Assembly: GCA_017562135.1 (NCBI GenBank)
Contig: QEYB01001208.1
Coordinates: 248,001-312,000, forward strand
Origin: Dipylidium caninum
Lineage: Eukaryota > Platyhelminthes > Cestoda > Cyclophyllidea > Dipylidiidae
Direction of reading: 5' to 3'
Length of the DNA: 64,000 nucleotides
Every line of letters starts with the position of its first letter. Position 1 is the stretch's first letter. The position numbers and the translations under genes were made by a program. Under the pieces are notes generated by a model. The model did not search any database. It was not told the DNA's origin and saw nothing but the letters and a program-made list of their open reading frames with translations. Of this stretch, positions 54,048 through 64,000 are shown piece by piece.

Positions 54048-56096
54048 TCATATCAAACTTATCGCTGTTACAAAGGAGCAATCATCAATGCATTTCAGGT
54101 GACGTGACTGACCAGATCCATGTCGCGAACTGATGTGTTTCTTCAAGGAATGCTTCTGGGTGTACCTTTTGCAACAGTGGGGGCAAGAATACGCCTTGAC
54201 GCCTAAACATTAAATGTCATCAAAAATAAGATGCTCAAGTAACCTCTGAAACGCAAAAAAGAGGCAGTACAAACATGTATTATACAGGCCCTTGTTAAAA
54301 ACATATTGTAAGGATACAGGGAAATCAATTTATGTTTCAGCGTGAAACAAGAAAGACATCAAAATGCTGGTGTCGGGAGAAACTGGAAAAAAAGTTGTTG
54401 AATACCACCTGTTTCAAGAGAAAATGATGTTCTACGACTAAATATCGAATAAAAATTTAAAAAGGAATAAATTTAGAGATGATATACCTTCGTGGACCGT
54501 CAAAACATGAAGACGGAGGTATGAGGGCGTAGTAAATCCTTTTCGACATTGATTACAAACATGAGTCTTGAGATCTAAACACAAATAACGCAAAAGTTAA
54601 TTCTGATCCTTAGATTCGACGCAGTTACCTGAGTTGCGATCATTTACAACGTAAATACTGCTAGGCTAAGTATTAATGGACTCCATAGAGGAATTTTGTA
54701 TCAAAATTCTGACGATTCACATTTATGTAAATATCCAAAAACGGACAACAAATATACAACGGGAAAGAACTCACTTCTATGAACTGTAATTATGTGATCT
54801 TTGAGATCAGCCTTCCTGATAAAATCTGCATCACAATTAGGACAAACGTGTTTCGCACCTATGAAGAGTGATATAATCATAAGTTAGCAGGTTTTCCCAA
54901 GTAAATTCACACGAATGACGCACATATAAAAGTATTACAAAAGCAAAGTGAAGCACATGTGGGGAAAATTTATATTACCCACTCGATCTTTCCAGAGCCA
55001 TAGATTGGCACACACAAAGCAGCAGTAAGAGGTTGAAATCCATAAATATATGCGGAATGACTTACAGACTTCAGATTGTGCGCTAGTGTGCGCAGAAGAA
55101 GGCTAAAATTGTGTTAAGATTGATACTTTGAGCACTTGTAACGACATGGCATAAAATATATTAATAAGCAAAAAATTTACGAAAACTCGGTCTAAATTAT
55201 CTCAACCAACATCAAAGAACAACAATGTATCTGTGAATTCGAAGTTAGAAATACAGAGTACGCAGTCAAATTAATTATTACACACAAGAAAAGGGCCTGA
55301 CTAGTGTCAGTAGTTGAAAATGACAAGACCTGCATTATCAAAAAGGGGTAAAAAACTGGAGTAAATAATGGCTCAATAGTAGAAGATAGCAGACATGATA
55401 CTGAGGGAGGATTTCAAAGAATATCAAGGCATTACGACCAAATCTGGTACATGAAAAAGTAACTCACAGTAGCAAGCCCACGATCTGGGGCAGACACATT
55501 TTTTCAAGGTATCTAAAATGATGGCAACATAGACTCGAAGCTGGAAGAAAAACGAGTACAGAGCTAAAAATGCGACATACCGACATTGTGCTTCGCATGC
55601 ACATGAGCGTGTAAAAGGCTGATCATCGGAAATGTCTCACCACAAATTATGCAAATACTAAGCACCTTGTCTAAAAGAACACACACAGTACGTGAAGACA
55701 AATAAAGACGCATCTACAATAGAATACGCCTACAAAATAGATGTGAGTTGAAACTAGAAAATCCTGATAAAACTCTGCATAAAAACGTCGAAAACGACCA
55801 GGGTAACACGACGGCCCCGAATAATGAATAAAAATGAGGAATGATCGTGAAGGCTGATAATGGCTCCAGTTCGTAGCCCGAGAGCACGGTAACTTATAGC
55901 ACAAAAAAAGTGAGTCGGGAAAACCGCTTAGGACGATTAACTGATAAGATGAGCGGTTGTTAAGAGAATCTATTAGAGATACAAACAGAAAAAAATATCA
56001 AGCATTGTACGGTATTAAAAAAATGTGCAAAGTCAAAATACCGTCGTCGAGTTCCCGCATTTCTGTCTTAGCTTTTAGTGAAACCAACGACTCCAT
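54048..56096 (-). CDS. Small four-finger C2H2 zinc-finger protein
   Basis: Predicted nuclear DNA- or RNA-binding protein; no named orthologue is recognised. Five exons, all joined in phase 1, give 156 aa: 56096-56042 (start, MESLVSLK), 55670-55581, 54858-54775, 54574-54488 and 54202-54048 (stop). Each of the last four exons carries exactly one finger. All four are C-x2-C-x12-H-x4-H with a 7-residue linker, at residues 25-46, 54-75, 83-104 and 112-133, an exact 29-residue period. Core strings are CIICGETFPM, CPNCDADFIRKADLKDH, CNQCRKGFTTPSYLRLH and CPHCCKRYTQKHSLKKH. The linkers lack TGEKP. A 23-residue tail follows. There is no KRAB, BTB or SCAN domain. A strong 3' splice site (GTGTTTAG) lies 10 nt before the ATG. 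It converges with POLA2 and diverges from MED31. The ORFs are too short to stand out singly; the repeated motif and consistent phase are the evidence. Confidence 0.82.
55461..55515 (-). pseudogene. Possible decayed zinc-finger exon
   Basis: Between the first and second finger exons lies an exon-shaped piece. It has an ATTTTAG acceptor, phase 1 start, reading DTLKKCVCPRSWACY, and a phase 1 GTGAGT donor at its end. LKKCVCPRS aligns with LKTHVCNQC of the third finger, with the second zinc Cys replaced by Ser. The His half is missing. Skipping it leaves perfect linker spacing, so it is probably a dead duplicate finger; it could also be a rare alternative exon or chance. Confidence 0.35.
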
Positions 56097-57489
56097 GGGA
56101 AACCAGCTAAACACAAGCACAAGAAAAGTACTTTAAGAGAAGGCTTAGACACCGAAAGGTTAAAACAAAACTTAACCGATTATTAAACATCTGCGCAAGG
56201 TCTTAAAACCTACAATAAAACGTTCACCAAAATTTTTTCGAAGAAATCGAATAAATACGCTCTTTACTTCTTATTAGCGCTCAGAGGCTTGCCTTGTTTT
56301 TGAAACGACCGTGGGTTAGCAAACGCATATATTTCGCCATTGCTATTTCATAACCAAACCTAAAAATGTCGGATTCATAGCAAAGCTTACGTTACTTCGA
56401 AAATCGTCCCGATTAGTTAACAATTCTTGCCTGTAAAGCAAGCCCTTTGCCTTTGGTGCTTCAATTAATACTAAGATATAATAGCGACATGAGTCTGTCG
56501 CTCACAAAAATCATCGGGTTTCTACTATTCTGTTGTGCTGCCAAGATAATATATTTCATGGTTCATTAATCCGGGAGCGAGCTCATGGCTCCTTATCTGT
56601 TCAATCACATTCCGCGCACTACATTTGCGAAAACCATTCATTTGGAAAGTTATTTTTCTCGATGTCAAATTATATGTAGACAAACTTACCTTGTTGTAGC
56701 AATGTGTTTTGCGGTATTGGGGAATGACAGTTTCGTCAGCAAAGGCTTTCGCATGTGTGCAAACAAGCAAATAAACCCTTACAGTAATGTTTACTGTAGA
56801 TCAATTGAATAATAAATTGGGCCGTTTGCGAATATTTTGAATAAATGTATTAATGACTCCATTGTGAAATCCAAAGTCTTTGCTTCAGTATATGTGACTT
56901 TTTTGTCTAGTTGTTACATCATTATAATGACAAGTTTTTACACCCCATGAAAGCGCATTTCCCGCACAGACCATAAATTTTCTTATAGGGACTATTTACT
57001 TGTTTAGATTGAGCCCTTAAATATATTTCTCAATTTGCGGGATTCATTCTCGCTTCTCCTATTTCTATTACTTGATGCTAATTCGCTTCATTTTCGGCGC
57101 AAATTTGCCTGTACGTCGAACGTTTTACCGTGTATCTCGGTGTTTGTTGTTATCTTATGAGTTTCTTGCTTACATAGTCTTTAAATTTATTTTTAGTCGT
57201 TAGGCCGCCTCGTTTACTACTAACTCACCTCCATTGTGTAAGTGCGGTCTTTGCTACTTTGCTTTGAATTTTAGCAAATTTAAGGTCTTGTTTTGCAGGC
57301 ATCAGCTGATGCACCCTAGCACAATAGCGTAAATTAATAATTTTTCATGATGTCGCGCTATCCCAATCAGTATTTTTTCTTTTTAGTACTCTACTTAAAA
57401 TGCCCTAATCAGCACTTACGTCCCGATTTAGATTTCAACTTATTTGCAAATGCACAGTCGTCAGAAACCTGCTCTAACTCCCCGCAAGG
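56097..57489. other. Divergent intergenic region between the zinc-finger gene and MED31
   Basis: About 1.4 kb of AT-rich DNA expected to carry both promoters. ORFs at 56525-56770 (minus) and 56585-56812 (plus) overlap on opposite strands; neither has a recognised motif. The plus ORF at 57347-57658 is a wrong-frame shadow across MED31 exons 1-2. Confidence 0.5.
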
Positions 57490-58216
57490 ATGGGTAATAG
57501 CGGTGGTCTCAAAGGTAATTTTCCTTTTTACCTCTTTCTTTCAGCTACCCTTGAAGATCCCTGGGTACGTTTCCAAATTGAATTGGAATTCGTTCAGTCC
57601 CTCGGTAATCCGGATTATCTCACGTGTATATCGATTTTACTCAATATATAAAAACTAGTCCTGGCTCAACAAGGTTGTTTTGAGAAACCGGAATTTATAA
57701 ACTACCTGGACTATTTGCAATACTGGAAGTCTCCGTCTTATTCAAGGTTTATAACGTATGTACACAGCAGTCTCATATCGTTTTCTTTCGCACTACACCA
57801 ACTTTTTGATTCATATTACAAATCTTAGTGTATTGGCTCAGTTGAAGTAACTGAGGATGCAAATTTGCATTTTTCTAATATTTATGCTGATATAGAATTC
57901 TACGTTCCAAATCATCGCCCGCTTTATCATGTTCTCTACGCTTCAATCTTAATCTAAGTGGTTTTGAGTTTATTGGCATCTCATATTCTATCCTTTTCTT
58001 TTGAATTCAAGCTACCCCTTTTGCCTGCACATGCTCGATCTGCTTCAGTCGTCTGATTTTCGTCGCGAAGTTGCTCATGAATCGGTGACCCGATTCATTG
58101 ACGATCAAATGTTACTTCACTGGAAGAATTATCTCCGTAAACGTGCCGAGATGGTTAACAAGCACGTCCAAAGTCTCGATCCCATTCCTACACCGGGTGC
58201 CGGTCCCTCGGGTTAG
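57490..58216 (+). CDS. MED31: Mediator complex subunit 31
   Basis: MED31 (SOH1) is a small conserved subunit of the Mediator middle module, which links transcription factors to RNA polymerase II. Four exons, 57490-57514, 57545-57625, 57659-57755 and 58012-58216, keep frame and give 135 aa (human 131). The conserved core reads [79 protein letters not shown] and [20 protein letters not shown], covering almost the whole MED31 fold (about residues 17-117). A short Pro/Gly tail follows. The start MGNSGGLK is the only ATG that links in phase to exon 2. Introns 1 and 2 are 30 and 33 nt, so exons 1-3 look nearly continuous but sit in different frames. Confidence 0.95.
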
Positions 58217-59290
58217 GTAGTACCAGATATAGCCTACTTTTTGCATATTTTTTTGGCACTTTCGACGAAGAAATATTGTCGTATAAATACTGGTTTGTTT
58301 TACTGTCGCCTGGGTCTCCTGTTGGTAGATAGCCTCGTATCTTTGCGGGAATTTCTTAGTAAGATAAGTGGTATTTGCAAAAAGTTTATAAAGTCTCAGG
58401 AGGCCTACCTGCCTTATTTAAGATGTGTGGTCAGAGATAAACCTTTTATTGGGTCTCATTTGGATCTCGAAACAGAAATTTTGACTGCACAATAAGTGGA
58501 CTTCCTTGAATTTTGGGCAGTACTGTTGATTTTTTTTTGGTGGGATAATTAAACGCCAGAAATTAAAAAATACAAATGGCATTTTTGTCTTCCTAAGTAG
58601 GTAAGAAAATGTTCGACTCTCATGTTTCCCTACCTAGATAGATTGGGCTAGAATAGCCTTTAGCCTCCGCGCCTATGGTGAATGAACTCGAGTATTACGG
58701 GTAAGTTTGCCTTGAGCCATTATACTCTATTTCTGTGCTTATCAAGCTCTGGTCCTCATCATCCAACAAATATTTACTTTACTAATAGGTCTGCGTTGCA
58801 GTGAACTGTAAACTCTTTCGTCCTTGGTCCAATTTATCAAAATTTGTTACTGATGTGAAAGAGAATATGGTGAACTATGACGTAATTGTTGAATTTCCAC
58901 AATTAAGGAGTAATTTAATCCGTCGTAAACTCGTTCTTCTCCAATATACAGTCCTCAGATTCTCGGGTTTAATTGATGGAGCCTCTGAACATGTTGTTAA
59001 AATGCTATTCCTAGATCATTTTGACGCTTCGATATTTCTGTCCTTTGTGTTCTTTTCAGGCGTATTTGTTGCAGAAAGCAACGTTTATCAACCTCGATGG
59101 AACTTGTCGACCACTCAGAAATACCCACCTCCAAGTGAATTATCTTTGCCATAACAGCTTTTCACCAATGATACTTATCCTTCTTCCAAGGTTCACACAC
59201 CACTTTAAATCGTGTCTTGGCGAAGTCGAGTTCAAGGTTAGGCTCTCCATGCTTGAGCACTCTATGGATGATGAAAAGTGACGGTGGCTC
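58217..59290 (+). other. Unresolved exon-like ORFs downstream of MED31
   Basis: Several plus-strand pieces look partly coding. A short ATG exon with a perfect GTAAGT donor lies at 58675-58700 (MVNELEYYG). An ORF at about 58792-58975 contains ENMVNYDVIVEFPQLRSNLI and RRKLVLLQYTVLRFSG. A piece after a TTCTTTTCAG acceptor starts at about 59060 (AYLLQKATFINLDGTCRPLR). I could not join them in a single consistent frame and recognise no family. A small gene with introns is possible; chance ORFs in the MED31 3' flank are the alternative. Confidence 0.3.
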
Positions 59291-60230
59291 CTATGTATAT
59301 CTCACTTTTTGCTCAAAATTTTTAAGTACTGGACGAGAGGTGCATTTGCTCCTGCATTCCACAGTAGAAGGGGCTAATTAAGAACCACTAACGTGGTGAA
59401 AGTATGCTTCGTAGGAGCTCACCAGCGTTCCCGTGATGTCTGAGGACAGGGTAGAAGGTGAGCATGTTGAAACCGGCAAGCTGGTGTTAATGTATGTCGT
59501 TCATTTAGGCGAAACTATACGTCTCTGTGGCGATGCTTGCATGCAAAATTCATCTTCACAGATTAAACTCTGCATTCCCACAAGCGTAAAAACACCGAGT
59601 TAAACCTTGGTGTTTCACAGTCTCCATGAGAGAGAGGAGAGGTTTTAACAGACATCGGATGTTTTTCGGGCCACTGGATTAATGGTAGGTATTTCCAAAA
59701 CTTGTAATCCTGTTGCAGTCCAGACACCGCAGTTCAGAGCCTGTGTAGCAGTCGTTCATCGCTGTTGTGGTCTTTGTCGCGTCCTTCGTATTTTTCAATG
59801 AATACGCTCTGATTTAGGAGCTTGCACTGCTGGAAACGCTAGTAATACCTATTTAAAAAAACTTATCTTGTAAAAAAGTCTCAATGGGATGACTACCCAA
59901 TTGTAGGGAATATTCAGTCACTAGTGACTTAATTGAGAGCTGAAGACCAAAATCTCGCAAAAGAGTTGTTAATGCTCGATCGGCCTTCAAGACAGGACAA
60001 AGTTTGGTTAAATTGAGTTCAGAAATCACGAGAAAAGCTAACACTCATGTGGAAAGGGTGTGCCTTACGCCAAGGCCTAATTCACTCGCCACTGGGTTTA
60101 ATTTAAACGCGTGTATTTTTACGAGGGGCATTGGGTCGCTAGGGGTCACTGTTGCCTTAAAGTTTCAACTTGATTGCCGAATGCTACTCCTACTGCCAGT
60201 ACGTCTTTGCTGGTTATAGACTGGAGTGCG
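59291..60230. other. AT-rich tail of the gene-dense block
   Basis: No supported gene. A minus ORF at 59853-60044 (with KADRALTTLLRDFGLQLSIK) and a downstream minus piece at about 59740-59830 could be two terminal exons, but no phase-consistent GT-AG pair links them. The block ends at an abrupt rise in GC at about 60,230. Confidence 0.35.
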
Positions 60231-60580
60231 GCGGGACGACGCATCGCGGAGACGAGTAGCGAGGCGGGAGGAGAGGAGACGACACTGTCACCGCGCACGT
60301 CCTCACGTCCACCGACTGTCGTCCTCGGCGCCCCTTCGTGCGAGCCCTTCGCTCGCGTGGACGGCCGTCCGCGTGCCGTCTTCCCCGGCGGCACATGCCA
60401 CGGGCGGAGCGAGTGCGCCTTAATGCCAGATACCAGAGTTGCATCCTCTGGCGAGGCTTGCCTCAGAGGGGAGTGGGGGGGGAGGCACCACCCGAAGCCC
60501 TCGGATGATGGCAGCGAGGATGGTCGGCACCTCGTTTGCGCCTCGCAGTGCCACACGCCCAAGAGCGACGACGAGGGAGG

Positions 60581-60627
60581 ACGTGGCGTGGACGTGGACG
60601 TGGACGTGGGCGTGGGCGGTGCGGTGC
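60581..60627. repeat. GTGGAC/GTGGGC short tandem repeat
   Basis: Degenerate hexamer repeat giving an artefactual Val-Asp or Val-Gly peptide run in the overlapping ORF. Confidence 0.8.
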
Positions 60628-61224
60628 GGAGCGGTCGACCGATTGTCGTGAGATGCCCCGAGAAGTCGCCCGAGCTTGAAGGTCGACGTCCACATTGACA
60701 TCGGCGTCGCCATCGCCGGCAGGCACTGACCCATTCACACTACAGCGCCCTCCAGCGGGAGTCCTCCTCCTCTCCTCTCACTTCACCCTCACCTCCCACT
60801 TATCTTCCTTCGACCCTCAAGTGGTAACGGTTGCCATTGTCAACGCCCCTGAGGCTACGCCGCGACGGCGGGCTGCATGTTTGGTGTCCATTGAAAAAAG
60901 TGCACCACCTTACAGATATGCGAGGTTTTAACCCGACGCCCCGGCAACAGTCGCCGCGGCGAGCGGAGGAGACGTAGCGCTCGAAGAGTCGTCACGAGTG
61001 CCGAATGGCGACCGGGCGGCCGGCCGGACGCGTCACTCGGCATTTGCATAAACCGCCACACGATGTTCGGGCGCGTCGTCGTCCACGACAACCAAAATGC
61101 GCTCGTCGCAATGAGTCTTGTCTTTTGGAGAAGCTCGCGTCCCCGGAGGACGCCGCGTCAGGGAGAGGCGCCCGCCTCACTCGCCTCCCGCCCGCACGGC
61201 GGCATGGGGGCGGCGGAGCCGCAG

Positions 61225-61240
61225 CCCCCCCCCCCCCCCC
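61225..61240. repeat. C16 homopolymer
   Basis: Sixteen consecutive C residues; length may be unreliable in an assembly. Confidence 0.85.
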
Positions 61241-64000
61241 TCCCAGCCTCTTGCAGACTCGCTGTTCCCTCCGGCAGCAGCACAGGGCGCTCGCAGAGGG
61301 AGAACATGACGCGGCAAATGGGCATGTAGGCCCTGGAAATTTCGGTTAATAATGCACCGCAAATGCAGTGGTGCCGAATAAAGTCCCGGCGGTATCACCT
61401 TTCAGTGCGTGCTCCCCTTGCGGTTCGCTGCCAACGCGCACCTGTCGCTTGGAGTGACCTTTGCTGGGTGACATCCGACGCTTGTGCAAAAAGCTTGTAT
61501 TCGGGACATGCTAACACTCTCTCTTTTCGTTTCAAAACATTCATGATACTGATTTAAGTGATACCTTTACGAGACCTGACACTTTCATGCTAGCATAAGC
61601 TGGATTGGAACAAATTTTCATTTAACTAGTTGCAAGGTCTCTTCAAAGAAGACTTTCTGAAACGCCACCGCGTCCTCGCTCGACTTTACATTTGCATTCT
61701 ACCCATTGGGCGCCACGGGATCGTTTGAGGCCGATTCGCTGCGAGGCGGGCACATCGTTATCTCGCAGGGGCCTCCAGAAGTCGGCAGACAATTTTGACA
61801 CTGCGTGTTTTAATAAAGAGGGCGAATGACATGCCCCAAATTGTGAAATGAGGCGCTTGAGAGCCACGCATCCACCTTTCCCGCTCCAATGTGCTTAAAC
61901 ACGTCCACAAAAACGTCTGTTCCTCCCAGATCCCTTGCAGCCCGATTTCCCACTAGCACGGTGGAGAAATGAAGTCATTTGTGTGCTAGAAATGCAGTTT
62001 TAAATGCTTCTTCTCCGAGCCAACGCAACGTGGTGGTGATAATTACTTTATATAGGCAAAATTGCAGAAAACCTGAGCAGGGAAAAGTGTCAATGTGAAT
62101 CTCGTCAGTCCTTCATAGTTGCGAAACAGATTTGAAAAAAAGTTACAAGGAAAGAATGCGAACTGTGCCTCTCACGAGGAAGATGAATAGCATCAACGAC
62201 CGAAAAACGGAGTGGAGTTGCGTTATTTTCAAGACTTGCGGAGTATGCAAGGTCCACGCATTCGTTAATCAGTCAAAACAATTACAATTCATTAAAATCC
62301 TTCTGAAGTATGAACTTTCCGTTGATTTTTCCCTTACCACTGATCTGGGAGATACAAAAAAATTAGGAATGGGAAATGGGACATCATCTTTGGGAAAATC
62401 CTTTTTTTTGGCATAGAACTAAGTGGTGGAAATTAACTAAAGATACTTTTATGGTGTCCTCACGCGCTCCGAGGCATTATCAGGTCATCACGCACTCTTC
62501 GCCTCACTGACAGCTCCTTCCTTGAGGTGACGGACGCATTTCAGCACTTTCATCCGCCGAGCGGCGCCCAGGCGCCCCGACTGGAGCACACGTTTCGGCC
62601 TCGCGGCCCCCTCGCCCCGCACTCGCTGCAGCCCGTCCGGGGCGACTTGCCACCGCGCGCACGACGCTCTGCGGCTCTGCTGCGCATTCCCCTGTAGATT
62701 AGTGAACGCGGTGTCCATGACTCCCCTCGACCTTCCCCTTCCGGGAATTTTCCACGAAATTGCGGCACACGACAGTGTACAGAAATATATCACCGGCAGA
62801 AGACATTTGCGACCCCTAACGGGGATGTGGACGCCTTGCGGACGTAAAGCCATCGGAGATAGGCGAGGAATGTAAACTCACCCTTATGGTTTGTCTCTTT
62901 CTCTTCACACCTAACGACACCTCGATAAAGTGTCGATGCCTGCTTCTAATACGATTGTTGGCACTAATCTTGATGGTACTTTTGACCCCAGATTAACCTG
63001 AAGAAACATTTTCGCCTTCATCTAATAATGCCGCTTTAGCATCACTGCGGTTTGTGATAGAAGACTTGCGCTTGAAAGGAATGTGAAGGTTTCAACTCCT
63101 CACTGGGCCCGCGTAGCATCGGAGTGGGCTGCACAGCACATTCGTACGGAAGTGCTCTCGTCGAAAAACCAATTCCTGAAGGAAGGCGCAGCTGAGAAAT
63201 TCCTCAGTCAAAGTGGCTAACAGTGTGTGGCCTTGGCCAAAAACACTTTTTTTTAACTTGCTAGTCCGCCCAGGGTTGCCAGAAGTACGGCGGCAGAGAG
63301 TTCTACACACGTGTATCCTCTCAAAGAAGCTACGATGCATGTGACCTGGCCGATAGTCGAAGAAACCGCCTCCTCCCCAACCCTCACCGCGTTCTCTCAC
63401 CGAGGTCGCGTTGCGAAGGAGGCAAACTCCGAGGTCACCAGCGCGGTCGGGCACGCAGAGGATCCGGTTGAGTGCCGCTGTGTGACTCGAGTCAGTTGTT
63501 AATTCGTCTTGGGTACGTTTTGTCTAAGGCAGTGTGTTCGGCTTTGCACCTCGAATCCCCCGACCGTTGGATATTCCTGCGATCATGATCAAACGAGTAC
63601 ATCTTCAGCCACAGGTTGAGGTTTATGCTAAAAGTAGGTCAAAATCTACAATCTTCACGTGTTCCTAACAGGTGCCAATAAAATTCGTTTAGCGTTGGTC
63701 CTTTGCCGCCACTTTTCACCTAATTATTTCCCCTAGATGAGGATGGAGCGGTCGAGTTGCGGTTGTTTGCAGTCAGTGGACAGCAGTAAGACCAGCCTCG
63801 ATTCACAGCGAGTCAGGCAAAGGCCTGAGCCACCATCCGGGCAGGGAATGCATGCATTTTTATCAAGGTCGAGGGTGTAGAAGCCAGCAAAATGCTTAGC
63901 ATTTCTTCGGTCTGTCCACGCAAATGCGCTGGTGGGTCGATTCCCTCTCCGTTGCACTGAATGCCCACGAATTTGGCACTAATTGACACGTGGGGTAGTT

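Larger units (their letters stand above)
60231..64000. other. GC-rich region, no supported gene
   Basis: Composition resembles 1-35 kb: GC-rich, CpG-rich, with long chance ORFs. The best candidate is a minus ORF at 62488-62853 that starts with ATG and a hydrophobic stretch (LLPVIYFCTLSCAAIS), possibly a signal-peptide exon. No domain is recognised. A Cys-containing minus ORF at 63733-63957 also lacks support. Confidence 0.45.

Noticed and set aside
55671..55904. 77-codon minus ORF upstream of the first finger exon
   Set aside because: Hydrophobic, unlike the zinc-finger protein. The 56096-56042 exon joins 55670 in phase without it.
60174..60698. 174-codon plus ORF with a Val-Asp repeat
   Set aside because: It crosses the compositional edge and ends in a hexamer repeat; the peptide looks random.
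1..64000. CRISPR arrays, tRNA or rRNA genes, prophage, transposon ORFs
   Set aside because: No spaced direct repeats, no tRNA box A/B pairs in a foldable context, no rRNA motifs, and no transposase or reverse-transcriptase motifs were seen by eye.

Overview
This is eukaryotic nuclear DNA, most likely from a parasitic flatworm, with a tapeworm the best guess. Genes are split into many exons with GT-AG introns. Several introns are only 26-33 nt, which is typical of the 5' parts of flatworm genes. Four genes have a strong 3' splice site 0-10 nt before the start codon, as expected for spliced-leader trans-splicing. Species cannot be fixed from the sequence.

Layout. (1) 1-9,904 (minus strand): the 5' end of a neurexin-like adhesion gene. 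The exon with signal peptide, first laminin-G domain and EGF repeat lies at 9,118-9,904. After an intron of about 8.5 kb, two exons of the next laminin-G domain lie at 444-631 and 7-165. The gene runs off the left edge. (2) 9,905 to about 35,600: about 25 kb with no gene I can support. It is GC-rich and CpG-rich, with simple repeats, a CCAAT inverted repeat near the neurexin start and an AT-rich island with a 22-bp palindrome. (3) 35,671 to about 59,300: an AT-rich, gene-dense block with strictly alternating strands: phosphomevalonate kinase (-), CEP192/SPD-2 centrosome protein (+), a two-RRM nucleolin-like protein (-), DNA polymerase alpha subunit B (+), a four-finger C2H2 protein (-) and Mediator subunit MED31 (+), then unresolved exon-like ORFs. 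(4) From about 60,230 to the end: GC-rich sequence again, with no supported gene.

The six block genes were modelled by hand. Every listed exon chain keeps reading frame through all junctions and ends at a stop: 260, 1,248, 704, 643, 156 and 135 aa. The functions are basic cell machinery (isoprenoid synthesis, centrosome assembly, RNA binding, replication priming, transcription). Apart from being neighbours, they show no sign of acting as one pathway. I found no operon-like spacing, CRISPR, phage, transposon or toxin locus. The oddities are gene-structural: very small introns, start-codon-adjacent acceptors, one zinc finger per exon at an exact 29-residue period with a possible decayed finger exon beside them, and two abrupt changes in base composition.
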